Both the position numbers and the translations under genes were made by a program. Positions 35,281 through 44,697 of a stretch of DNA of 64,000 nt are shown here, in pieces (the first letter of the stretch is position 1; every line of letters starts with the position of its first letter). The DNA is from Janthinobacterium sp051380735 (GTDB taxonomy: Bacteria; Pseudomonadota; Gammaproteobacteria; Burkholderiales; Burkholderiaceae_D): the NCBI RefSeq assembly GCF_051380735.1, contig NZ_JBNYXQ010000007.1, forward strand, positions 1-64,000, in the 5' to 3' direction. The notes under the pieces were generated by a model. The model was not told the origin of the DNA. It saw only the letters and a list, made by a program, of their open reading frames with translations, and did no database searches.

Positions 35281-36065
35281 GGGAGTGGCTGCTTGTCCGT
35301 CGAAGACTGGCGCGCTTTGTGGGGGGCGTTGGCAAACGCCAGGTCGTAGACGGCATTGGGCAGCAGGCGCAGCAGCTTGGCCACCACACCCATCTGCCAG
35401 GGAATCACGCGATAGCTGTCGCCACGGCGAATCGCGCGTGCAGCGCGCAGCGCAAACGCTTCGGCCGGCATCAGGAACGGCATGCGGTAGGCGTTGTGGC
35501 GCGTCATCGGCGTGTCGATATAGCCGGGCGTAATGGTGACCACCCTGATGCCGGCCGGTTTGAGTTCCAGGCGCAGCGATTCGCAGTAGCTGATCACGGC
35601 CGCTTTCGAGGCGCTGTAGGCTTCGGCGCCCGGCAAGCCGCGGATGCCGGCCACGCTGGCGATACCGACCAGGCGGCCACTGCCTTGTGCCTTCATGGCG
35701 GCGATGAACGGCGCGAAGGTGGCTGCGGTGGCGGTGACGTTGATGGCCATGACCCGGGCAAACACCGACAGGTCTTGCGCATGTTCGGTCAGGGTGCCCA
35801 CCGAGACGCCGGCGCTGGCGATCACCACGTCAATGCGCCCTGCATGGGCCAGAAACGCATCGGCCGCCTGCTGCACGGCGGCGTGGTCGCACACATCAAC
35901 GGCGTAGGCGCGGTGCAACCCGGGTCGGGGCAGGGACGCGATCAGTTGATCGAGCGCCTCGCCGCGGCGGGCCAGCAGGCCCAGTTGCGCGCCTTCGCTG
36001 GCGTACTGGCGCGCCAGCGCGGCGCCCAGGCCGCTCGATGCGCCGGTGATGAAGACGCTTTGCAT
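35277..36065 (-). CDS. SDR family NAD(P)-dependent oxidoreductase
   Basis: A 262-residue short-chain dehydrogenase with the cofactor motif TGASSGLGAALARQ (about residues 6-19), an NVTATAATFAPF segment and the catalytic YSASK tetrad motif, followed by a C-terminal membrane-proximal stretch. It is similar to YbbO/classical SDRs that act on lipids or aldehydes; the substrate is unknown. It overlaps birA (ATGA) and lies 16 bases after dsbA. Confidence 0.87.
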   Translation of the reverse strand: MQSVFITGASSGLGAALARQYASEGAQLGLLARRGEALDQLIASLPRPGLHRAYAVDVCDHAAVQQAADAFLAHAGRIDVVIASAGVSVGTLTEHAQDLSVFARVMAINVTATAATFAPFIAAMKAQGSGRLVGIASVAGIRGLPGAEAYSASKAAVISYCESLRLELKPAGIRVVTITPGYIDTPMTRHNAYRMPFLMPAEAFALRAARAIRRGDSYRVIPWQMGVVAKLLRLLPNAVYDLAFANAPHKARQSSTDKQPLP

Positions 36066-36081
36066 CAGCTGATGCTCACGT

Positions 36082-36753
36082 CTATTTCTTTTCCGCTTTG
36101 GCCTTGGCCACCAGCACGTCCATGACCGTCAAGGCCTGGGCGTTCAGCTGTTCTTCGTTCTTCGCCGATTGGCTGGCCTGGTCGGCCTGCGATGGCGAAG
36201 TGATGTAGCGGCCATCGATGGCGATCATCGGCCAGAAGGTGACGTTATAGCCTTGCATCATGGAGTCGGCGTGGCGAATGCGGCCGGAAATGCCCATCGA
36301 GCGGTAGGTATCGATGAACTTCTGGCGGTCCACGCCCTGCCTGGCAACGAAGTCGAACACGGCCTCATCGGTGTTCAGGCGGTTGTGCTCCACATGCATG
36401 GCGTGGAACACCTTGGCATGCAACTGATCAAGCAAGCCCATCGCCTGCAAGGTGAAGAACAGCCGCTGTTGCGGCGCCACGCTGGGGTCGCGCGACACGT
36501 GCACGCGCTTGAAGACGATATTGTCGCCCTGTTTCTTCACCCACGCCGCCAGTTGCGGTTCCAGCGCATTGCAATGCGGGCAGTAATAGGCGAAGAATTC
36601 CGTCACCTCGATCTTCTTGCCCGCTTCGGTCGGCTGCGCGGTGGCCAGGGTTTCATATTCGACGCCATTTTTCGGCTCGGCCGGCGAGGCAAAGGCGCCC
36701 GCAGCGGCGCCGCACAGGGCGGCGGCCAACAATACTTTTTTCAGAAAACGCAT
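36082..36753 (-). CDS. dsbA: Thiol:disulfide interchange protein DsbA
   Basis: A 223-residue periplasmic oxidase with a signal peptide (to about AFAS, residue 23) and a thioredoxin fold. The active site is CPHC (Cys58, Cys61), preceded by EFFAYY, and the cis-Pro loop is in YNVTFWPMIAIDGRY. It introduces disulfide bonds in exported proteins. The start at 36753 gives the signal peptide; the longer frame was rejected. Confidence 0.94.
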   Translation of the reverse strand: MRFLKKVLLAAALCGAAAGAFASPAEPKNGVEYETLATAQPTEAGKKIEVTEFFAYYCPHCNALEPQLAAWVKKQGDNIVFKRVHVSRDPSVAPQQRLFFTLQAMGLLDQLHAKVFHAMHVEHNRLNTDEAVFDFVARQGVDRQKFIDTYRSMGISGRIRHADSMMQGYNVTFWPMIAIDGRYITSPSQADQASQSAKNEEQLNAQALTVMDVLVAKAKAEKK

Positions 36754-36772
36754 GCTGCTTCCTTCTTTCGGC

Positions 36773-37498
36773 TTATTTGGAATTCCTGACCACGGCGACA
36801 TCGATGCCGTTGTCGGACAGTTTGGTGCGCGCGCGGTTCATGGCATCGACCTGGTTGAAGGGGCCGATACGCACGCGGTGCAGCACGCCGGCATCGGTGC
36901 TGCGGTCGCTGATGGCTGCTTCAAAGCCCAGCAAAGCCAGTTTGCCGCGCGTGCTTTCAGCGTCGTCCATGTCACGGAAGGCGCCAGCCTGCAGATAATA
37001 AATCCATTTGTCGCTGGCGGCATCGGCCTTGGCCTGCGCCGGCGCTGTGGCTGGTGCCGGTGCTGCTGCTGGCGCCGCAGTTGCCGCCGGCGCCGTTGCC
37101 ACCGTGGCTTTCGGCGCCGGCTTGTCTTTCAGGGTGCCGATCAATTCCTGCAGCGCGTCCGGTGGAGGTGGCCGTGGCGTGGTAGGTGGTGCGGCCGGCG
37201 CCGTGATCTGGCCCGGCAAGGCCAGTTCGCGTGGCTCCTTCGAGAAATCGCGCGCCGCTTCCCGCGCCGCTTCCTTGTTGCCATACATCGGCTTGTTCGG
37301 GTCGGCAATCTGGCCTGGCGTAGGCTCGGTTGACTTGCCAGCCTTGCCCGACTTGTCGGTGAACGGCGAATTGCCTTTGGAGATCACCAGCGCCACCACC
37401 ACGGCGATGCCCAGGCCGACCACCAGGCCGATAATGATGCCGACCAGCGTGTTGCCCTGCTGGCGGCGGCTCGAAATGAAGCGGGAAGCTTGATTCAT
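36773..37498 (-). CDS. SPOR domain-containing protein, FtsN-like
   Basis: A 241-residue bitopic protein with a short basic cytoplasmic start, a membrane helix (about 17-40), a long Pro/Ala-rich periplasmic linker (about 45-160) and a C-terminal SPOR domain (WIYYLQAGAFRDMDDAESTRG to the end). This layout is that of FtsN, which activates septal wall synthesis. It is located between argS and dsbA, as often seen for this protein in betaproteobacteria. Identity as the true FtsN is inferred. Confidence 0.82.
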   Translation of the reverse strand: MNQASRFISSRRQQGNTLVGIIIGLVVGLGIAVVVALVISKGNSPFTDKSGKAGKSTEPTPGQIADPNKPMYGNKEAAREAARDFSKEPRELALPGQITAPAAPPTTPRPPPPDALQELIGTLKDKPAPKATVATAPAATAAPAAAPAPATAPAQAKADAASDKWIYYLQAGAFRDMDDAESTRGKLALLGFEAAISDRSTDAGVLHRVRIGPFNQVDAMNRARTKLSDNGIDVAVVRNSK

Positions 37499-37518
37499 GA
37501 AGGTTCAGACCTTTGTAA

Positions 37519-39228
37519 TTACATTTTGTTTGGCGCGGAGACGCCGATCAGTGCCAGGCCGTTGCGCAACACCTGGCGCGCGGCCAGTACCAGCGCCAGC
37601 CGAGCCATTTTCACGGCCTCGTCCTCGACCAGCACTTTTTCCGCGAAATAGAAGCTGTGCAGGTTGGCGGCCAGGTCGCGCAGGTAGAACGCCACCTGGT
37701 GCGGCCCCAGTTCGGCTTGCGCGCGCGCCAGCATTTCCGGGTAGGCGGCCAGGGTTGCCAGCAGCGTCGCTTCGGTCGGCGCGCTCAGGCACGACAAATC
37801 GGCGCCAGCGATGGTGGCCTCGTCGCCGCCCCAGTTTTCCAGGATGCGGCAGATGCGCGCATGCGCATACTGCACGTAATAGACCGGATTTTCATCGGTG
37901 GTTTTCAAGGCCACATCGACGTCGAACACGAATTCGGTGTCGGCCTTGCGCGAGATCAGGAAGAAGCGCACGGCGTCACGGCCCTTGGCGATATCGCCGC
38001 CGCCCGACCATTCGATCAGGTCGCGCACGGTGACATAGGAGCCGGCGCGTTTCGAGATTTTCACCTCTTCGCCATCCTTCATCACGGTAACCATCTTGTG
38101 CAGCACGTAGTCGGGGTAGCCTTGCGGGATGCCCATGTCGAGCGCCTGCAGGCCGGCGCGCACGCGTGCGATGGTGCCGTGGTGGTCGCTGCCCTGGATA
38201 TTGATCGCCTGCACGAAACCGCGCTGCCACTTGACCAGGTGATACGCCACGTCCGGCACGAAATACGTGTAGGTGCCGTCGGTCTTGCGCATCACGCGGT
38301 CCTTGTCGTCCGCATAGTCGGTGGTGCGCAGCCACAGCGCGCCGTCCTGTTCATAGGTGTGGCCGGCCTTGACCAGAGTCTCCACGGCGCTGTTGACCTT
38401 GCCGTCCTTGTACAGCGACGATTCAAGATAGTAATTGTCGAACTTCACGCCAAAGGCCTGCAGGTCGATGTCCTGTTCGTTGCGCAAATAGGTGACGGCA
38501 AACGGGCGGATCGAATCAATGTCCTCGATATTGCCATTCGCGGTGGCAGGCTGGCCGTCGCTGGCCGAGACCGTTTTACCGGCCTTGAAATCGTCGGCGA
38601 TTTCCAGGATGTAGTCGCCGTTGTAGGCTGACTCGGGCCACTCGGCGTCGCCCGGTTTGTAGCCGCGTGCGCGCGCCTGTACCGAGGTAGCCAGGGTCTG
38701 GATCTGCACGCCGGCGTCGTTGTAATAGAACTCGCGCGTGACCTGGTAGCCTTGGGCGTCGAACAAGGAAGAAAGCGCGTCGCCCAGCGCCGCCTGGCGG
38801 CCGTGGCCGACGTGCAGCGGGCCGGTCGGATTGGCCGAGACGAATTCCAGGATCACCTGCTTGCCGGCACCTGCCGTGCTGCGCCCGTAATTGGCGCCTT
38901 CGGCGAGAATGGTCTTGACGACCGCCTGCTTGGCCGCGTTCGACACGCGCACGTTGATAAAGCCGGGGCCGGCGATTTCCACCGCCTCGACCAGGCCCTT
39001 GCCGGCCGGGTTGGCCAGCACGGCCGTGACGATGGTTTGCGCCAGTTCGCGCGGATTCTGTTTCAGCTGCTTGGCCAGTTGCATGGCGATATTGCAGGCG
39101 ACGTCGCCATGCGATGCGTCGCGTGGTCGCTCCAGCACCACGGCAGGCGCAAGCGAAGTGCCGGCCAGGACGGGAGCGAGGGCGGCCTGGAACAGGGCGA
39201 TGATTTCTTGTTTCTGTTGGGCGAGCAT
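37519..39228 (-). CDS. argS: Arginine--tRNA ligase
   Basis: A 569-residue class I synthetase. The HIGH-type motif lies in NPTGPLHVGHGRQA, and the KMSKS equivalent is ISKRAG in EVKISKRAGSYVT. An N-terminal tRNA-contact domain (FVNVRV-type) and a C-terminal DALR anticodon-binding domain (about residues 455-569) are present. It ligates arginine to tRNA(Arg). First gene of the minus-strand series argS-SPOR-dsbA. Confidence 0.95.
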   Translation of the reverse strand: MLAQQKQEIIALFQAALAPVLAGTSLAPAVVLERPRDASHGDVACNIAMQLAKQLKQNPRELAQTIVTAVLANPAGKGLVEAVEIAGPGFINVRVSNAAKQAVVKTILAEGANYGRSTAGAGKQVILEFVSANPTGPLHVGHGRQAALGDALSSLFDAQGYQVTREFYYNDAGVQIQTLATSVQARARGYKPGDAEWPESAYNGDYILEIADDFKAGKTVSASDGQPATANGNIEDIDSIRPFAVTYLRNEQDIDLQAFGVKFDNYYLESSLYKDGKVNSAVETLVKAGHTYEQDGALWLRTTDYADDKDRVMRKTDGTYTYFVPDVAYHLVKWQRGFVQAINIQGSDHHGTIARVRAGLQALDMGIPQGYPDYVLHKMVTVMKDGEEVKISKRAGSYVTVRDLIEWSGGGDIAKGRDAVRFFLISRKADTEFVFDVDVALKTTDENPVYYVQYAHARICRILENWGGDEATIAGADLSCLSAPTEATLLATLAAYPEMLARAQAELGPHQVAFYLRDLAANLHSFYFAEKVLVEDEAVKMARLALVLAARQVLRNGLALIGVSAPNKM

Positions 39229-39558
39229 GAGCAGGATGGCGGTGGAACCGCGTTAAGATTGAATAGAATGAATCAGAAAGCAAAACGGACGAAGGTCGAT
39301 GCCGTCGCCCGGACTGCAGTAATTATACTGGTTTGCCGGCTGGAACAATACGCCGCAGGGCAGGGTGGCGCGTCGTTCACTGGTGCATGAAAACATCAAC
39401 CTGGCCAGTTCCGCTTGTATATATGCACTTTTTTGCAGCGAATTGCCCGGATCGCTGCAATCGCTTGGTGCAGAGGGCCTGACAAACGCTACAATCGTTC
39501 CTTTACGATGACGCGCGGCCGTGATGATTCCGCCGCGCGCAGCCACACCGGATAATTT
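39229..39558. promoter_or_regulatory. Divergent promoter region argS / rsmB
   Basis: This 330-base gap carries a perfect minus-strand -10 TATAAT (39327-39322) for argS with a weak -35. For rsmB there is a TACAAT (39491-39496) without a clear -35. In between, TTGCAGCGA (39433-39441) and TCGCTGCAA (39452-39460) form a perfect 9-bp dyad with a 10-base spacer, a candidate operator or RNA stem. No small gene was recognised. Confidence 0.45.
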
Positions 39559-40980
39559 ATGAACAAGCGCCCCACGCTGAAACTGAAAACCAGGCCAGCG
39601 CCTGCCGCCGCGCCAGTCGCCGCAAAATTGCGTCCCAGCTACCACCCTGACCTGAAACCTGTCTTGCAGCCAGGCTTCCAACCCGACCTGCGCGCCGATT
39701 CGCTGGCTTTTTGCCTGCTGGGCGCGGCCAATGCCGTGGCGCAAGTGCGCACCGGCACGGCCCTGCCGCAAGCGCTGGCCAAGGTGTTTGCACAGTCTGA
39801 CGCCAGCGCCCAGGCGCGCGGCGCGATCCAGGATATTTCGTATCGCACCATGCGCCAGCTGGGCCGCAGCGAAACCCTGGTCGGCCTGATGACTTCCAAG
39901 GCGCCCGAGCCGCCGATGCTGGCCGCGCTGCTGTGCTGCGCACTGTCCCTGATGTCGGCCGAGCCCGGCGAGCAGCCGTATGAAGAATTTACGGTGGTCG
40001 ACCAGGCCGTCACGGTGGCCACCTCGCACCCCGACCTGGCGCACGCCAAGGGCATGGTCAACGCCGTGCTGCGCCGTTTTCTGCGAGAACGCAAATCCCT
40101 GCTCGAGGCGGCCTTGCAGCAGCCGCTGGCACAATGGAATTATCCGCAGTGGTGGATCGACGCGCTGCGCGTGGCCTATCCGCGCGACTGGCAAGCCATT
40201 TTGACGGCCGGCAATGCGGTGCCGCCACTGACCCTGCGCGTGAATCGCCGCAAGAGCACGGTGGAAGCTTACCTGGCCGTGCTGGCTGACGCCGGCATCG
40301 CTGCGCGCCAGGTGGGGCCGTTTGCCGTGCGCCTGGACAAGCCGGTCGGCGTGGCCCTGATCCCCGGTTTCGAGCAGGGCGTGGTGTCGGTGCAGGATGC
40401 CGGCGCGCAGCTGGCCGCGCCGCTGCTCGATCTGCAGGACGGCATGCGCGTGCTTGACGCCTGCGCCGCGCCCGGCGGCAAGACCTGCCATCTCCTGGAA
40501 CTGGCTGACGTACACGTCACGGCCATCGACGCCGACGCCAAGCGCCTGCCGCGCATCGCCGAAAACCTGGAACGCCTGGGCCTGCACGCCACCCTCAAGG
40601 CGCAGGATGCGCAATCGAGCGCCTGGTGGGACGGCCAGCAGTACGACCGCATCCTGGCCGACGTGCCGTGCACGGCCTCGGGCATCGTGCGCCGCCACCC
40701 GGATATCCGCTGGCTGCGCCGCAAGGGTGACGCTTTGCAACTTGCAACACTTTCCTCGAAAATTCTGGACAATCTGTGGCAGATGCTGCGCCCCGATGGT
40801 AAATTGTTGTTCGTGACTTGTTCATTGTGGCCGCAAGAGTCCGAAGCACAAGCGGCAGCATTTGCGGTGCGCAATAATGCGACCCGTTTGACAGCCCCTG
40901 GCCAGCTGTTGCCGACCGGCAGCGCGGAACAGGACCATGACGGTTTGTTCTATGCGCTATTTCAAAAAAATGCGGCTTGA
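39559..40980 (+). CDS. rsmB: 16S rRNA (cytosine(967)-C5)-methyltransferase
   Basis: A 473-residue RsmB with an N-terminal NusB-like RNA-binding domain (about residues 45-190) and a Rossmann methyltransferase domain. Marks are LDACAAPGGKTCHLLEL (SAM site), DVPCTASGIVRRHPDIRW and the catalytic Cys in FVTCSLWPQES. The first ~40 residues are a basic, Pro/Ala-rich extension. It starts the series rsmB-DUF4390-ntrY-ntrX, an order known in betaproteobacteria. Confidence 0.94.
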   Translation: MNKRPTLKLKTRPAPAAAPVAAKLRPSYHPDLKPVLQPGFQPDLRADSLAFCLLGAANAVAQVRTGTALPQALAKVFAQSDASAQARGAIQDISYRTMRQLGRSETLVGLMTSKAPEPPMLAALLCCALSLMSAEPGEQPYEEFTVVDQAVTVATSHPDLAHAKGMVNAVLRRFLRERKSLLEAALQQPLAQWNYPQWWIDALRVAYPRDWQAILTAGNAVPPLTLRVNRRKSTVEAYLAVLADAGIAARQVGPFAVRLDKPVGVALIPGFEQGVVSVQDAGAQLAAPLLDLQDGMRVLDACAAPGGKTCHLLELADVHVTAIDADAKRLPRIAENLERLGLHATLKAQDAQSSAWWDGQQYDRILADVPCTASGIVRRHPDIRWLRRKGDALQLATLSSKILDNLWQMLRPDGKLLFVTCSLWPQESEAQAAAFAVRNNATRLTAPGQLLPTGSAEQDHDGLFYALFQKNAA

Positions 40981-41578
40981 GCGATTTGTCGCCCCTTTTT
41001 CCACGGATACGACCGGCACGCTTGTGACATTTTTCCGCCTCCTGACTCTGTTGCTGATGCTGGCATGCCTGGCGCCACGCGCGCATGCCGCCGATGTGGT
41101 CGAGATCACCCGTGCCTATATCGAAGCGAGCGACGAAGGCTACAAGCTGGCGGCCAGTTATTCCTTCGACCTCAATCACGACCTCGACGACGCTGTGCAG
41201 CATGGCGTGCCGCTGTTTTTCACGACGGAAATCGAACTGACCCGGCCGCGCTGGTACTGGTTCGACGAGAAGGCGATTGTTGCGCGCCAGACCAGCCGGC
41301 TGTCGTACAACGTGCTGACGCGCCAGTATCACGTGTCGCTGGGCGGCTTGCAGCAAAGCTTCGCCACCCTGGACGACGCGCTGTTCCTGATCCGGCGGCC
41401 CAGCCGCTGGCTGGTGGCGGCGCGCGGCGCGCTGAAAGTGGGGCAGACCTATAACGTCACCTTGCGCATGGGCATGGACCGCGATTACCTGCCCAAGCCG
41501 ATCCAGGTCAACGCCTTCAACAACAGCGACTGGCGCCTGGCTTCGAACAAAAAAACCTTTTTGTATACGGCCGAGTAG
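40970..41578 (+). CDS. DUF4390 domain-containing exported protein
   Basis: About 202 residues with a hydrophobic signal segment (FFRLLTLLLMLACLAPRAHAAD) and a mature domain with VVEITRAYIEASDEGYKLAA and a WYWFDEKAIVARQTSRLSYN block that fits DUF4390. Function unknown; it is regularly found between rsmB and ntrY. The start is uncertain. ATG 40970 overlaps the rsmB stop, while GTG 41024 gives the tidiest signal peptide, and ATG 40937 has an AGGA two bases upstream. The stop overlaps the ntrY start (TAGTG). Confidence 0.82.
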   Translation: MRLERFVAPFSTDTTGTLVTFFRLLTLLLMLACLAPRAHAADVVEITRAYIEASDEGYKLAASYSFDLNHDLDDAVQHGVPLFFTTEIELTRPRWYWFDEKAIVARQTSRLSYNVLTRQYHVSLGGLQQSFATLDDALFLIRRPSRWLVAARGALKVGQTYNVTLRMGMDRDYLPKPIQVNAFNNSDWRLASNKKTFLYTAE

Positions 41579-43860
41579 TGACCCAGGCATTGCGCTATCT
41601 GCTGGTGGTGGGCGGCGGCATCGTCAGCATCCTGCTGTTCCTGCTGGCGTCGGCTTCCGACAATTCCGGTTTTTTCGACCGCTATTACACCTGGCTGCTG
41701 GGCCTGAACGCTGCCGTTGCCGTGTCCTTGCTGGCGCTGGTCAGCATTTCACTGGCGCGGCTGTATGCCCGCTACAAAAGCGGCAAGTTCGGCTCCAGGC
41801 TGATGATGCGTCTGGTGATGCTGTTTGCCGCCGTCGGCATCCTGCCCGGCCTGGTCATCTTTCTGGTTTCCCTGCAGTTTGTCTCGCACTCGATCGAATC
41901 GTGGTTCAACGTGAAGATTGAAGCTGCGCTGGAATCGGGCCTGGAACTGGGACGCGCCGGGCTGGACGCGGCGCTGGTCGAACTGGACCAGCGCGGCAAG
42001 AAGGCGGTGGCCGACATGCGCAGCGACCCCGCTGCCGCGCCCGCTGTGCTGACCAGCCTGCTGCGCGAAGAGGGCATGCAGAACGTCATGATCGTCAGCG
42101 GTGACGGCGTGCTGCTGGCCAGCGCCGGCCCGCACAGTGGCGCTGACCTGCCCAGCTCGGCCATGCTGGCGCAGGCAGCGTTGCCGGCTGGCTATGCCTC
42201 GGCCGAGGGCGGCCCCGAGTTGCATGACGATGGCACGGAATCGGGCGGTGGTGGCATGCGCCCCGCCCCGCAGGGGACGGACGCAACTGCCAGCCTGCGC
42301 CTGCGGGTGCTGGTGGCCGTGCCGGGGCCATCCGTATCGCCACGCTACCTGCAATTGCTGCAAACGGTGCCGCCCAAGCTGGCCACCAATGGCGAGATGC
42401 TGCGCGGCGCCTACAGCGAATACAAGGAACGTTTTGTGGCGCGCGAGGGCTTGCGCAAGATGTACATGGAAATTCTTACCCTTACTTTGCTGCTGGCGAT
42501 TTTCGGCGCCATCGGCAGCGCTTTCCTGATTGCCAGCAAGCTGGCCCAGCCGCTGCTGCTGCTGGCCGAAGGCACGCGCGCGGTAGCCGAGGGCGACCTG
42601 TCGCCGCGTCCTATCGTTGCCTCGCGCGACGAGCTGGGCACCCTGACGCAGTCGTTCAATATCATGACGCGCCAGCTGCTCGACGCACGCACGGCAGTGG
42701 AAAGCAATCGCACTGCCTTGCAAAACGCCAAGGCTCACCTGGAATCGGTACTGGCCAATATGTCGGCCGGCGTCATGGTGCTCGATGGTGACTTCAAGCT
42801 CGTTACCTGCAATGATTCGGTGGAGCGTATCTTGCAGCACGCGGGTGTGACGATGGTGGGCCAGCCCCTGACGAGTATTTCCGGCATCGAGGAATTCGGC
42901 ACGGCCATCGTCAGCGCCTTTTCGGCGCAGAGCGCGCAGTCAGCGTCCGGGCGCAACCTGCAGCAGCGATTGCACTGGCAGCGCCAGATCGAGATTCCAC
43001 GCCGTCCGGGCAGCAGTGCTGACGAGCACGACATTACCTTGCTGGCGCGCGGCTCGCGCCTGCCGGTGGAGTCCGGCAGCGGCTATATTGTCGTGTTCGA
43101 TGATATTTCCGACGTGATTTCGGCCCAGCGTTCGATCGCCTGGGGCGAGGTGGCGCGCCGCCTGGCGCATGAAATCAAGAACCCGCTGACGCCGATCCAG
43201 CTGTCGGCCGAACGCTTGCAGATGAAGCTCGAAGGCAAGCTGGAGCAAAGTGACGCCGACCTGCTGGGCCGCGCCACCAGCACCATCGTCAAGCAGGTCG
43301 ATGCGATGAAGCGCATGGTCGACGACTTCCGCGACTACGCGCGTACGCCGCCGGCAGTGCTTGCGCCGCTGCGCCTGAACGAGCTGATCGAAGAGATACT
43401 GAACCTCTACCTGGGCGGCGACGACGGCGACATTATCCACCCGGTGCTGGCGCCTGAGCTGCCGATGGTAATGGGCGATCCGACCCAGCTGCGCCAGGTG
43501 ATCCACAACCTGCTGCAGAACGCGCAGGACGCGATGACGGATTTGCCTCAGGGTAGTCCCCGTCCCCGCATTGACGTACGCACCGAAGCAATTCATTATC
43601 GCAGTGCGGACGGTGGCGTGAACGTCGCCGTGCGCATGGCCATCACCGATAACGGCCCCGGTTTCGCACCAAAGATCCTGGCGCGCGCGTTTGAGCCGTA
43701 TGTCACATCCAAGGCGCGCGGCACGGGCCTGGGCCTGGCGATGGTGAAGAAAATTATCGATGAGCACGGTGGGCGCATCGATATCGAGAATCGCGAGGAC
43801 AGCAGTGGCGCTTCAGTTGTCATTTTGCTGTTAAAGTTAGCTCCCGACGCTGTGGCATAG
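41578..43860 (+). CDS. ntrY: NtrY-like sensor histidine kinase
   Basis: A 760-residue membrane kinase. Two or three N-terminal helices enclose a periplasmic part (about 110-300). A further helix, a HAMP domain (about 320-375), a PAS domain (about 385-500), a HisKA domain with His531 in RRLAHEIKNPLTPIQL and an ATPase domain (ITDNGPGFAP, GTGLGLAMVKKI) follow. It belongs to the NtrY group linked to nitrogen or redox sensing. It starts with GTG inside the DUF4390 stop. ntrX follows after 114 bases. Confidence 0.92.
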   Translation: MTQALRYLLVVGGGIVSILLFLLASASDNSGFFDRYYTWLLGLNAAVAVSLLALVSISLARLYARYKSGKFGSRLMMRLVMLFAAVGILPGLVIFLVSLQFVSHSIESWFNVKIEAALESGLELGRAGLDAALVELDQRGKKAVADMRSDPAAAPAVLTSLLREEGMQNVMIVSGDGVLLASAGPHSGADLPSSAMLAQAALPAGYASAEGGPELHDDGTESGGGGMRPAPQGTDATASLRLRVLVAVPGPSVSPRYLQLLQTVPPKLATNGEMLRGAYSEYKERFVAREGLRKMYMEILTLTLLLAIFGAIGSAFLIASKLAQPLLLLAEGTRAVAEGDLSPRPIVASRDELGTLTQSFNIMTRQLLDARTAVESNRTALQNAKAHLESVLANMSAGVMVLDGDFKLVTCNDSVERILQHAGVTMVGQPLTSISGIEEFGTAIVSAFSAQSAQSASGRNLQQRLHWQRQIEIPRRPGSSADEHDITLLARGSRLPVESGSGYIVVFDDISDVISAQRSIAWGEVARRLAHEIKNPLTPIQLSAERLQMKLEGKLEQSDADLLGRATSTIVKQVDAMKRMVDDFRDYARTPPAVLAPLRLNELIEEILNLYLGGDDGDIIHPVLAPELPMVMGDPTQLRQVIHNLLQNAQDAMTDLPQGSPRPRIDVRTEAIHYRSADGGVNVAVRMAITDNGPGFAPKILARAFEPYVTSKARGTGLGLAMVKKIIDEHGGRIDIENREDSSGASVVILLLKLAPDAVA

Positions 43861-43974
43861 CATGTTGCTGGCGAACACGTCTGGTTTAGTATCTAAAACA
43901 CCAATAAAATCATAGTTGTCCGCCGCGTGCCGTTTGGGTGCGCGGGGCGGCGAAATGAGGAAGGCAAGACACGA

Positions 43975-44697
43975 ATGGCAAACATACTCGTAGTGGATGA
44001 TGAAATGGGTATCCGTGAGTTGCTCTCGGAGATACTGGGTGACGAAGGCCATGCTATCCAGCTGGCCGAAAATGCGCAGCAGGCGCGCGAAGCACGCGCC
44101 GCCGGTGCGCCCGACCTGGTGCTGCTGGACATCTGGATGCCCGATACCGACGGCGTGACACTGCTCAAGGAATGGCAGCGCGATGGCTTGCTGACCATGC
44201 CGGTGATCATGATGTCGGGCCACGCCACAATCGATACGGCGGTCGAAGCGACGCGCATCGGCGCGCTCAACTTTTTGGAAAAACCGATTGCCCTGCAAAA
44301 ATTGTTGAAAGCCGTGCAGCAAGGCCTGAGCCGCGCCCAGGAAACCGTGCGCGCGCCGGCCGCTGCGCCGCGCCCGGTAGTCAGCGCTCCGGTCGAAGAA
44401 AGCAGCAGCCATCCCGTGCCGAGCTTTGGCGGCAGCGCGCCGCAACAGATGATGGTGCGTCCAGGTATCGCCGCACCGGCCCAGGCCGAAGGCCATGGCT
44501 ACAATCTGTCGTTCGACCTGCCGCTGCGCGAGGCGCGCGACGCCTTCGAACGCATGTATTTCGAACACCACCTGGGTCGCGAAGGCGGCAGCATGACCCG
44601 CGTGGCGGAAAAGACGGGCCTGGAACGTACCCATCTGTACCGCAAGCTCAAGCAACTGGGCGTCGAACCGGGCAAGCTGGCCAAGAAAAACCTGTGA
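43975..44697 (+). CDS. NtrX-like response regulator lacking the AAA+ domain
   Basis: A 240-residue regulator with a receiver domain (residues 1-~120, phosphoacceptor Asp52 in LVLLDIWMPD), an Ala/Pro-rich linker and a Fis-type helix-turn-helix at the end (about 195-240, MTRVAEKTGLERTHLYRKLKQLG). The sigma-54-activating ATPase domain of classical NtrX (~240 residues between these parts) is missing: no Walker A or GAFTGA is present. It can still bind DNA but should not activate sigma-54 polymerase directly. It follows ntrY and is coupled (GTGA) to the next gene. Confidence 0.88.
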   Translation: MANILVVDDEMGIRELLSEILGDEGHAIQLAENAQQAREARAAGAPDLVLLDIWMPDTDGVTLLKEWQRDGLLTMPVIMMSGHATIDTAVEATRIGALNFLEKPIALQKLLKAVQQGLSRAQETVRAPAAAPRPVVSAPVEESSSHPVPSFGGSAPQQMMVRPGIAAPAQAEGHGYNLSFDLPLREARDAFERMYFEHHLGREGGSMTRVAEKTGLERTHLYRKLKQLGVEPGKLAKKNL

